Part shown: positions 1 through 12,461 of the stretch, piece by piece
Layout: every line of letters starts with the position of its first letter
Numbering within the stretch: the first letter of the stretch is position 1
Source: Megaleporinus macrocephalus
Taxonomy: Eukaryota > Chordata > Actinopteri > Characiformes > Anostomidae
NCBI GenBank assembly: GCA_021613375.1
Contig: CM038706.1
Span: 21,580,866-21,644,865 of the forward strand
Direction: 5' to 3'
DNA: 64,000 nucleotides
The notes under the pieces: model-generated
Told to the model about the DNA's origin: nothing
Seen by the model: the letters and a program-made list of their open reading frames with translations, nothing else
The model's database searches: none
Made by a program: the position numbers and the translations under genes

Positions 1-737
1 CACAAGCGTTCTGCTTAAACTATCTACAAATCAGACCCCAAAAAACATGACTTCATTAGTGTCACAGGCGGCAAGCTGCCCATCAAAACATAAAAAAGAC
101 AAGTTAGTAAGAAACACAGAGGAAAAAAGCAGCTCTTATTAGAGCTCGAGGGTGAATATGGTGCTGCTGCTAAAAAACAAAACAAAAAAAAAAGATCAAA
201 AACTAAACATTTGGCAAAATGCAGAAAACTCCATCCATTACAACATTAACAGCTTGCACTGCTCACATTCAGTGCTACTTTACACAAAGAAAACTGATTG
301 GCTCAAGCTGCCAGCTGCTGTAGGGCAAGGTCAGCATTTGACATGCAGGCCAGGCGTTGAGACTGGAAGTGAGGTCATCATCTGCTTAGCAAAAGGCATG
401 AAGACTGCAAAGCTTAACTCTGCCATCCTACTAGCACCTCGAGCTCAACCGCGATGCTCCGCATGCAACTCCATTCAGGGACACGTGCTGTGAGAAAGGA
501 TTAATGGCTATTTCTCTCATTACTGCACACGTTCATAAATCTGAAATGTTACGTTGTCTAACACACAAAATTAAATCCTCTAAAAACGTCCAAGTCATTT
601 ACACAAACTCACAGTCAAACCCTGACGCTGTGAACCCAGAAAACATAAACTCCCTTTAAGGGCTGTACGTTTCTCCTCACCATCTGCCAGAAGATTCTTG
701 AAGAGTCCAGAAGAGTCCTTGTTTGTATGAGTGTGCG
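1..737 (-). other. dcaf10 3' UTR / downstream flank
   Basis: This stretch lies directly after the dcaf10 stop codon (minus strand) and shows no convincing coding exon on either strand. It is probably the dcaf10 3' untranslated region. I did not find a clear minus-strand AATAAA in it, so the transcript may end to the left of the window. Confidence 0.5.
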
Positions 738-3700
738 CTAAAAGTGGGGCTGGTAGAGTGCTACGCGTCCGCTCAGGCAGCCCGAGGCCAGCTGACAGTG
801 TGTGGGAGAGAACTTGGAGGTGAGCACCACGTCGCTGTGAGAGTAGATGGAGCGCACCTCGCGCAAGAGCGCCGTACGCACAGGCATGCAGTCAGCCAGC
901 TCAGCACAGCGTTCATCAAAGGCCAGCAGGCGCACGCCGTAGCCGTATGGCGAGCAGATGAGCCGTCCATCCGGGCTGAAACACAGCTCCTTGATGTATC
1001 CACGGCCCACGTTGGCCTCCTCGATGTAGTGTGTGAGCCGCAGAGAGCAGCGTGGGGAGACAGGCGGCCGTGGAGGTGCTCCCTCCTGGAACTCGTACAC
1101 ACACGTCCACTGCAGGCAAAATAAAAGAAAGTTAAAAGGATTAAGGACTAAATGTATCAGGTCAGGCATTATAAAGAGTAGAGTAAATTGTAAGATGTCT
1201 TGATGGTAGTCAAGTATGCTTGTGGATATTGGGTTCAGCTCCTGGACTGCTTTACTCTTGCTCACTCTTCACATTCTGAAGCTTCAGTTTTATTTCATTT
1301 TATTTTTAGATCCAAAGAGACAAGAATAGCATTTGAACTTCAATTACAGTGCTACTACTTACTAAGATGCCTTAGAAGTTTTCTGCATCTGCTCAGATTT
1401 TTGTTATGCTACTTTTGTGCTGCTTCTTCTCATGTTTTTAAAAAAGGCACCATTTCACAGAAGTAATAATGCACTGAGTATGGACTAAGACTATTTTGCA
1501 CCTTGTCTATAAGCCTCTGCATATCATATGTTGCTGTTGGTAATGGTTATCTGACCTAGTGTGTACACACATACACATACACACACACATACACACTTTT
1601 GAAATTGTCAGGATGTGGCTTAATGACATGACATCAAATGTGTCAACCACTAATTTATTTTTGTTAAAGCTATTAATGTGTACATTCAAGTTTGGCAAAC
1701 TAGGTCTCCAGTGCCATCTTGTCCTTACTTGCGTCAGTAGACACCTTAGTAGTGAGATTATTACCCACACACATTTTCTAATTTCGTAAACGCAAACATA
1801 TAATTCAGCTCTTTGCTTTCCTCTATGTCTCCTCCCACTCTGAACAGAGGTTAAAGGTAGGGGCTGACCTCTTGGTCATCCATGTTGCTGGAGCAGCGCA
1901 GCAGTGTGGCCCAGCCTTTGGGGTGCAGCTGCAGTGAGGTGATGCAGTTCCCTCTGTCCCTTTCACCTGGAATCTCTGGGGTCAAAACCTCCAGACTATT
2001 TCTGGGAGACAAACCTGAGGGAGGAGGTAGGGGGGAAAAATACTCAGTTAAAATGTAGTCTCTGCAATAACTCTTTAAAACAACTACACATTACGTGACC
2101 AAATGTGGCCAAATATACAAAGTCTACTCTAACTCGCCTTCTCTGTGTGGATGAGACTTGCTATCGTTGCCGTGACGAGAGCCTGCTGTCCTGGAGCCTG
2201 TTGAGGAACCTTCTGAGAAAGAAGAAATCAAGATTCTAGTCACTTGTATAAAACATACTGACACAACCTCTCATTTCAATCAAGCAAAGAACATTGTGAC
2301 TCTAATATTGATATTAATTAAGGCAATTTAGAATAGTTTTTAACAAACATGAGTACTACGGACTACGTCTATTTGGCCATTGACCTCTCTGTTGCAAAAA
2401 TGACTTTGTACCTGTGCTAAGAGGGGCGCGTCGGGCCCGTAGAATGCGGTAGCTGCCGACCTCTAGGCTCTGTGTGAGGTCGAGGTCATGCAAGATGAGC
2501 AGGTAACCAGAGGAAGTGGAGATGAGCATCTTACTGCAGTCTGGAGTCAGACGCATCCGCATCAGATACCGCGTGTGAAAGAACTTCTTATGGGGGCAGC
2601 CGTCCTCTGTGAACCTACAAGCATGACCACGACCAGTTAGATCCAGTCACACTGCCTACAAGACCGCATGGGGATTTAATAAAAGACACACAAACCTGTT
2701 GGTGTCCCAGGTGATGACATTTCCATCAAAGCCAGACGTTACAAGCAGACGAGTGTGTGTATCATATTCAATATTCTTCACCCAGCTTGCATGGCCGTGG
2801 AGCGAACACACTTTTGAGTTCAGCTTTCTCAAGTCCCACAATGCAATGGTGGTGTCATCAGAACAAGTGGCAAATAACCGGTTATCCAGAAACCTGGTAG
2901 CATGATCACATAAGCAGTTCATTACTAGATGTCACACAACTAAACAACCCACTGGCTTTTCTAAATGGTGATACAATGAGTGAATGTGCCTGAACACCAC
3001 TGTCATTTGGCCTTATTTGTAAACTACTAAAGGAATTAATAAAGTGCACGCATACAGTAGTGTGCAAACGTTTTAACAGCTGCTATTAAATAATATGCTT
3101 AATATGATAATAATAGGATAATTTTCTAAGCAAGAGAACACATTATCTACAGGAAACTTAAATACAGCATTTTCTGTATGGCCAGTTTAATGCACAAATG
3201 CCCAATATGTTAAACTCCAATAAACAGTAACTGTGTATTAACATGTGCAGAGGAGTTTTCTGATAGAGAGTGAGTTAACTGATTTCACCCAGAAAACAAA
3301 CAAACATAAAATAACAAATAAATTTGAAAAATCATTCAACCTGGGGCACCCAAAATGTTGCATACAAATCTAGGTTACTGGACTCTAATATCGTCGCTGT
3401 CCAATAAAAAAACAAGTATCTCCAAAATGGCAACTTCACAGGAGAGGACAAAAACAGTCTTTACTTTCAAGTCAATGGAACCAGAAATGTTTCCAAGCTA
3501 TTTGGGAACATTTTTATTAAGCCATTCATCATGAAATTTTCATACGATGTAAACTACAGCTGTCGTGTTCAAATGAGGCAGAAAAATGAAAATCGACCAA
3601 AAAAAAGATACATTTTTCCTTGCACATCGACGATATACAGAGCTCTAAATACAAAGACAATCCCCAGCAGTACGCTGAAGACAACTTCAATGTAGACAGT

Positions 3701-6297
3701 CGGGCAATTTATTTATCTGATTAGTTTTGAAATGTTAATGTTCATCTTGACCTTTTAGAAAAAAGTTTTAGACGGGTGGACAAAGTACAAAACATCAGTA
3801 GTGGTAAACCATGAAAAAAAGTCTTGGTGGTCAGTATAACAGCTTCAAATTTAATTATCACTGAAACTGTCACCGATTACTGTGCTTTACAGAACTCAGG
3901 CTAAATATGTCAAGCATCAGCCAACAACAGAAAAAGTCTCCTAGAAACAGGTGCAGCACACAATGTGGATTTGTTTTCAGTCAGGGTTTTTATCCAAGTG
4001 TGCAGAAACTGTGTTGAACATGGTCATCCTGTATGCAAAACATGCAGAAAGAACATATTTGCAAAAGAGGGCAACACTTTAAATCTAATGATTGATCTTT
4101 GTGACCAGCGCCCACTACTTCATAGCCATTGTGCTCTGGTGAGTTGTGCTACCTTGTCGAAATGTCCTACTGTAGCGCATGTTCCGCAGGTCAGTACACA
4201 AACTATGAAAACTATACAAAGTGGAAGTAAGCTCCCTGTTCACACACTTCCTAGAATTTTCCTGTTCCACCTTAAATGGTGCAGCAGTTACTATAATGCC
4301 TCAGGTGCCAGAATGTGACTACTGCACCATTTAGGGTGGAACAGAGAGAAAGCCGACTTCAGCCTTGTGTTTAACGTACAGCGAGAACTAGATTACGATA
4401 TTTGAAATGCCTTTATCAGAAATTCTAATAATATTTAAGATGTTTTGAGGGATATTCAGTCGGCACTGTATGAACATTTTAACATGAAACATTTAAAAGC
4501 TTTTATATTTAAACAGGGTGCCATCTCTAATGTGAATCCACGTTCTATACAATTTTCATAGCTATTGGATATGTTATTATTCTAATAGTTATCCAAACAA
4601 TTGCTGCATATAATATTTGTGGTTTTCAATATAAAACCTGGTAAAATTATTTAAATTTGTGTATCAGTAATTTTCAGCACACTAACAATACCCTGGATAA
4701 TACTGATAATCATAATTTTGCTCACTATATAATTGTAATGTTACATTTTTATATAGTTCAATCTCTACTGAAAAATAGAGTTTTGTTGAAAACAAAAATC
4801 TTAATACCTTAATATATAAATAGAAGGCTACAGTCAGCACCAACCTACAAAACATACAAAGCTCTGCCGTGGGCTGTCAGCAGACTGCAGGGGGTCCAGC
4901 TTTTTGAATGACAGCAAATCTATCTATGTCTACACTAGCATCACATCACAAATGAAAATGTACCAAGTAGCCACCATAAAAGTACTGTGTGTAATTTTAA
5001 CTTTATGTCTGCAGTCAAATAGGTCTCCAAACTCACTGTACTTTATATTTACCATATTTAAAAACAGTTCATTTGTGCCACAGCTGGAAATACAACAAGA
5101 ATGCTTCTACTTCTACTCAGTAATACTATTTTACTATTTTTTTTAAGTACAGAGGTTTGGTACTTTTTCCACCGCTGGGTGTACAGTATATATTTACAGT
5201 ATACAACTTACTATGAGCCTATAAATGAATTAAAGGAGACTACATACTACATAGAGTGCTGCAGAGATAACCACTAAAGTAAGTTTGCTAAAGAAGACGA
5301 AGAAGAACACTGTTAACACTGCTGTTGTTTTAACCACCAAAGCTCTTGGCAAGTAACGGGATAAAGTTTAATGCTAAATGTGTTGAATGAGTTAAGTATG
5401 AATTTCATGGGTTACATGGTTGTACATTTTGCTCCCTTGAAGAAAGGCTGAGTAAGGAAAAACACAGAGACGGAGAGGAGGAGCACCTTTTGTCAGTGTT
5501 TATGTTCCTCACAACTTTTGCATCTGACGTTGACCCAGTTCTGCAGGGGCCATGAGTTTAACAGATGTTACAGCCCTGAAATTAACCCTGATCTGCGCGT
5601 CTTCCAGCTCACGCACCTGCTGCTGCTGCGAGTCGACTGTCAGCACAGCACCTACCTGATGTTGTTCACACAGTCCTCGTGCGCCTCCACCAACGTTTTG
5701 ATATGTCTGGATGAAACGGGGTCGAACAGCAGCACCTCCGTCTGCTCGCAGGCTACAGTCAGCACCGACCTACAAAACACACAAACGCTCTGTCGTGGGC
5801 TGCCAGCAGACTGCAGGGGGTCGAGCTCTGCCCCGCGAGCGGGTTGGGCTTTTTTTTAAATGACAACAACTCTGGCTGCCTGCTTACCCGTCCGGCGAGT
5901 ACTCCAGATTAAACACGGCCCCGTGCGTCTTCGTGCTCAGGTTCACCGAGTCCGTGGCGGGACTCATGGATGAATAGAGTCGGGTCATGGTGCGGAAGTT
6001 GTCGCGGGCTGGATCTACGAGGGGCCCTCTGCGGACAGTCCGCTTCCACAGCCAGGAGAAGAGGGAGTCACAGAGCCCCGAGCTCCTGCACCCCGAGCTC
6101 CGCAAACCGTCCCCCGCCGACTCGAGCTTCGGGCCCGCGCTGCTGCTCTCCGGAGGCGGAGAGGGCGGCCTGGAGCAGCTCTCTTCCTCCTCCTCCTCGT
6201 CGCTCTCCTCCTCTCGGAACAGCTCGTCCAGGTGACGGACGCCAGCGCCCCGCGGCTCCTCCGGCTCGCTGCTGTCGCTCGGCTGCTCCGAGCTCAT
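738..6297 (-). CDS. dcaf10: DDB1- and CUL4-associated factor 10 (WD-repeat protein)
   Basis: Seven coding exons on the minus strand: 5888-6297, 5656-5769, 2696-2893, 2412-2614, 2138-2212, 1869-2014 and 738-1109. Together they make 1518 nt and 505 residues, in frame throughout. The family recruits substrates to the CUL4-DDB1 ubiquitin ligase. The N-terminus is acidic and Ser/Pro-rich, followed by the conserved segment RRGPLVDPARDNFRTMTRLY (about residues 90-110). WD repeats follow, including a DWD-type DDB1-contact motif LWDLRKL near residue 194. The C-terminus (CVYEFQEGAPPRPPVSPRCS to the end) matches vertebrate DCAF10 closely as I remember it. ATG 6297 was chosen because it opens the GC-rich first exon and gives the family N-terminus. 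The intron after 2138 uses a GC donor. A partial copy of the exon 2 boundary lies in intron 2. Confidence 0.95.
1559..1597. repeat. (CA)n-rich microsatellite
   Basis: Imperfect CA/TACA dinucleotide run in the last intron of dcaf10. Confidence 0.8.
3388..3636. mobile_element. MITE family A, copy 1
   Basis: About 250 bp in dcaf10 intron 2. It starts with atatcgtcgctgtccaat and ends with the inverted complement (…atcgacgatat), degraded by a few mismatches. The interior is colinear with the copy at 53471-53735, for example the shared words gtcaatggaaccagaa and ccattcatcatga. It has no coding capacity. The terminal inverted repeats and small size indicate a non-autonomous DNA element. Confidence 0.75.
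4262..4344. repeat. Inverted repeat (hairpin), family D
   Basis: The left arm 4262-4283 and right arm 4323-4344 are 22-bp inverted copies with one mismatch, separated by 39 bp. The right arm and its flank (gtggaacag … cgacttcagc) recur near 11752-11839, so this looks like a dispersed fold-back element. Confidence 0.7.
4825..4915 (-). repeat. Partial duplicate of the dcaf10 exon 2 boundary
   Basis: The segment is a diverged direct copy of about 5750-5870. It holds the first ~20 nt of exon 2, the acceptor and about 80 nt of intron 1, and it sits about 0.9 kb away inside intron 2. The shared words include ggctacagtcagcacc and cagcagactgcagggggtc. It includes only the start of the exon, so it is not a usable exon by itself. 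Confidence 0.8.
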
Positions 6298-6545
6298 TGT
6301 GGCGGCGGCGCCGTTTTGAACAAAAACAGTTACGGACGGAGACCCGGGGCCTGAGCCCAGCTCCGCTTCACCGCGCAGCCCCGCCGGAGACAGTGCTGGA
6401 CCTGCTCTCCAGACACAAATACGGCGAGTCGGCCGCAGCTACGAGCCCCGCACTGACCCCGTTAACGTAAACAGCAGACCGCTGCGAATACGCGCAGACA
6501 ACACGTGACGTATTTCCGCTTCCGTTTCCACGATGGATGCGCGAT
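6298..6545 (-). promoter_or_regulatory. dcaf10 promoter / CpG-rich 5' region
   Basis: A GC- and CpG-rich stretch just upstream of the dcaf10 ATG. It holds a combined E-box/CRE-like word CACGTGACGT at 6502-6511, followed at once by an ETS-like ttccgcttccg. There is no TATA box. This is typical of a housekeeping CpG promoter, but its activity is inferred. Confidence 0.5.
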
Positions 6546-8222
6546 ATCACCGATTTTCTCTTCGATGCCAAGTATTAAAAAATAATATCCCGATACCACA
6601 AAAACAGTCAAAAAAATATTATTAGAAGTAAGACGAGCAGATTTCTGAAATTAAAATTGTGCAGAGTTCCAGCTCAGCATAAATATCATTAAACTATAGT
6701 GTTTTTTATGAAATAAAAAAAGTTTCATGTCAGTACAGCGTTGTACTGTAAAAACTATGGTTGGAGGCTGACAGGGATATGTTTACCACAAAAGTGGTTG
6801 TATGAGCCTATAATTTATATTCATATGAAATAAATAGGCAGTAAAAAGAGACCCATGGATACAGTAAAAAAATACCAGTGTCCAACAGCCAGACCCTAAA
6901 CAACTCCAGTTGTAGATGGCATGATAACTACATGGAAAAAGATTGTGTGCCTATACAAATCTCTATACAGATCTATCACCTGGTTATCACCTGGTAGTTT
7001 AATGAAAAAAGTCCTGTAAACCCCCCCCCTGCTTTTAATCTCTGGGTTACCTTGGGTCTAGGAAAGACGTTTGTGTTGTTGTTGTGGAGTCATTTGACAT
7101 TTGCTAGCGTCTGGTGGTCTCTAAAATGCAGTGAGCAAGTGGTAGAAGTGGTTAGAAGATAGCAGCAGTCAGCCACCTGTGTGTGCTCTCTGCCAAGGCT
7201 TTCTTAGGACTTCATAGTGTCCTAATTATTCACAGTAAAAAAACAAGTAGGGACATCTACAGAGACAGCTCAATTTAGGAACAGAACATCAAAAAAGGTT
7301 GGGGGGGAGGTCACTGGTCACCCTAGTTTGTAAGCCAACTGCATTGAACCAGAATGTTACACCTTCTTCAGCGAGAAAACAAACATATTTTTAAAATTCA
7401 ATTCCATTCCAATCCCCCAAATGAGCAAGCCAAGTGCAACAGTGGAGCTAAGACTTGACTACTCCTTTTCTGGTCGACAACCAAAAAAGCAAAACAACAT
7501 AGAAGCAATATGAATTATGAAAATGAATACAGGACTGACTCATTGGGCAGTTGTATTCAGATGAACCAATATTCTATATAGGCCACTCTACCAAATTTGT
7601 TCAAATTGTGATCCCACAGTAAAAAAAGATGTTGGACATTTATAAGGCATTTGTTATGATCTATTTAACCCTAAATCATTCATTTAGATAGTATTGAGTT
7701 AAATACAAACAAATTATAATTTACAGAGTATTATGTTGGAAAGTGTCTGTCTCAAAACAATGTAACAATGTAGATTTATAATGAGTTGATGAGTTTCTGC
7801 GATTTAAAAAAAAAAGTAATATGATCTAATGCAGGTAGCTAAAATTGCCACTAGCGGGCGTTATGATTGTTTTGGTAGTGACAAAGGGAATTGTTCAATC
7901 ATGTTTTTTTTTTTAACAAAATGAGCATAATTACGGTATTTAAAACCATGTATTTTAAAAACATGTGTTTTCATGATCCATATGACTTTTCAGTTATTTC
8001 CTTATATTTAAAAAAGTATTTTACAGTATTAATTTAGTAAAATACACAAACTATATTTTTTGTATATAAAAGCAAAGGAAGATTTTCTTTTTTTAAATAA
8101 ATGCATCCCACACATTTATTTGCTACAATAATTTTTTAGCACTACATAAAATCTTTTTTCTTTTGGATAAATTCAAAGGCATGAAAACAAGAAGCCACTG
8201 ATCAAAAGCAAGTGGTTTAAAC
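6546..8222. other. Intergenic, AT-rich
   Basis: Between the dcaf10 promoter and the pomk 3' end. I see no coding exon, RNA gene or strong repeat on either strand, only A/T runs. Confidence 0.5.
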
Positions 8223-8228
8223 TTTATT
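8223..8228 (-). terminator. pomk polyadenylation signal
   Basis: tttatt on the plus strand is AATAAA on the minus strand, about 155 nt downstream of the pomk stop codon. Confidence 0.6.
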
Positions 8229-8381
8229 AAATGCATCCTGTTAATCTTAAACAATTATAAATGCTCAGGCAATGCAAAAATTACAGAGCAAACTCAGAAA
8301 CACTTCAGAATCCGTTATTGCCTATGCTGCTAATCAATACTACTACAAGGACAGGCGTTTTACAAGGAATGACGTTACAAA

Positions 8382-10240
<1,859 letters not shown>

Positions 10241-10854
10241 TTAACCTGTGTGACAGAAAAAAACCTGAGTACCCTAAAAACATTCCAAATAGCAAAAGAT
10301 ATGAGATTGTCCACCTCATAGCAACTGCAACATGATGAAGCTGTCTTTTAGGCGAAACCTAAACCTAAATGAAAATGATCTTTACGCAATAAGCTAAATG
10401 CTGTAAGTGTCATTGACATTGATCCCAAAATCACTTGGGCATTAGAGCCATACTTAATGTGTTAAGGTCATTGTGTAAGGAATAAAATGTCAAACTAAAG
10501 AGCAATTATTTTAAACAGGACATTCCTAGACTGTAACTTTCTTTTTGGTAAAAGGCAGCTGGGGTTCTTTAGATCAGTGGGCCTCGCTCACTAACCTTTC
10601 TCTTTTTTTAAACCCACTTATGCACAAAGATTCTGACATTCACTAGTGTTTCTTTATTTGGAAACGTCCATAAGTAAGAACTGAACCTACGAAAACAAAA
10701 GAGCGCAAAGGTGCGGACAGCTCTGCGGTTTAAGAACACATTGAGAATCTGGCATAGATTTTTTTTAGACCCTTTTTCAAGAACAAATATAGAAAAAAAC
10801 TTTTTAAAAACTCTATTGGTGAATAAGGCCTGTTATCATTTGACAGAATGTGAA

Positions 10855-11410
10855 GAAATGACAGCATGTCAAATACAGCTCTATATTGTGTTGCAGAGAC
10901 ATCTAGTGAAGTTAGCATTCCAACCAGGTAGCTCCTGTTTCTTAGAACCACTTTGTATCTCAAAAAGCGATAGTAAGTCACTGCAGTGTCGAGCTGAATC
11001 AGTCCAACATGAATGAAGTATCAACTGCCCTGATGTTTCTTAACCTCTTGTCAAGACAGTCTTGCCCAATTAAGCCAATTAAAGCAACAGTAAAGTAATG
11101 GCTGTAAATGGTCTCAGCAAGTGACCATGGCCGCATTAATAATCCATTTTTGCAACAAACAAAAGAAATGGTACAAATGAATGCTAAACAGAACAAAGAA
11201 CGCAGATGTTGGTAAGTAAAGGCATGAAGTTTGGTGGTGAATTCTCAAAGTTTATTCTAGACTGGTAAGTAAACAGCTGATGCTGACATGGAGGAGAAGG
11301 GACTGTGACTGTCTAATGATGGAGGTGGACACCCCAACTATTTGAGGACATGCTGCCCCCTATTTTTTGGAGTGTGAATTTGACAGGTTACACATTGCTC
11401 CTTTAAAGCA
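10855..11410 (+). repeat. Dispersed repeat family C, copy 1
   Basis: Colinear with 62555-63105 in the same orientation. Shared blocks include ccaacatgaa, actgccctgatg, cttgtcaagacagtc/gaacaggtagc surroundings, a gcaagtgac…atg block and attctagactg/cttctagactg. The copy ends in cacattgctcctttaaa, the inverse of the start of copy 2 (aaaggtgcaatatgta). That suggests terminal inverted repeats and a non-autonomous DNA element. Confidence 0.6.
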
Positions 11411-11751
11411 GTCTAGTTGTAATTGTTCTCCACACTGGTGTGCTACAGGAGCACAAACATCATTTTGTTATACATTTTGTGAAGTAAACTAAAGAACTAC
11501 AGTGCAGTTTTCCGATTTTTAATTACTAAATAACGTATCTGAACAGTTTTTTTTTGTCGCCACTTCGCTTCTGATAGGGAAACAACTGATCTGGCGCGTT
11601 TGTTCAGGAAAAGTGGAAATATTTAGTAGAGACCAAGTCCAGCACAGACACTCGCGTTAGTTTAAGTGGTGAAGCCGAAGCCCAGATGAGGCTGACATTG
11701 GCTTCCTACTCGCAGCTACTTGTTCGAATTTGGAGACACCGGCCTGTGACT

Positions 11752-11839
11752 GCTGCAGCATTTAAGGTGGAACAGACAAATTCAAACAAGACGAAAAGGT
11801 TGGCGAAAAAGATTAGAAGCGGACTTCAGCTTCACGAAG
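11752..11839 (+). repeat. Dispersed repeat family D, second piece
   Basis: Shares catttaaggtggaacag and gcggacttcagc with the right arm and flank of the inverted repeat at 4262-4344. The matching part is short and there is no coding potential. Confidence 0.5.
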
Positions 11840-12461
11840 CCCAACTCCATAGCTATATGATTACCATCAAATTCTTCATACACTTACTGTGCTGTGCTGT
11901 ATTAATATTCGAGTCCATCAGTCATGTATTCGTGAATAAAGTAAATCAAGTTTGAGATCCAGAAACAGTTACAACTTTTCTCGCTCGGATGTTTTCATTC
12001 TGCATAATCTTCTTCTACGACACGAGTGTTGCGAAGTTAAATCCGATCTGAGCGCTGCTCTACCATCTAGCGTCAGGCAGCGGTATTACAGTCTGATTTA
12101 TCCCAGAATTAATCGACTGAAAAGCTTAACTCACTCAGTGAGGAGACGGTCAGGGCTGCAAACCCTCAGACACGTCAAATACTCTTCAGCACTTTATCTG
12201 CACATTTTTTAAAGCGCTCGGAAGGAAGCTGTTCTCAATTTGTGCTATAATTTGTTTCATTGTTTATTTAGTCTGTTTTCACAGTCTCCATGGATCAGCT
12301 TCATTCAATATTAACACATTCGGTGTCAACTTGACACCCTTCAGCCACACACGCGATCAGGGCGGACCACCGCGCGAGGCTGTGAACTTATTTACTGTAT
12401 TTTGATGTAAAATGACTGGATGATGTAGTTGTGTGCGTGTGCGTGTGTGCTCGACTGCTGA

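Larger units (their letters stand above)
10260..12280. other. Intergenic / pomk 5' flank with repeats
   Basis: Between pomk and the grxcr1-like exon. It contains the family C repeat (10855-11410) and a piece of family D near 11752-11839. I see no coding exon. Confidence 0.5.

Noticed and set aside
3965..4318. 117-codon plus-strand open frame with several Cys residues
   Set aside because: It lies in dcaf10 intron 2, overlaps a fold-back repeat, has no family pattern or splice support, and the Cys spacing is irregular.
5970..6470. 166-codon plus-strand frame over the dcaf10 first exon
   Set aside because: It is a shadow of the GC-rich first exon and promoter, with low-complexity Arg/Pro/Ala content.
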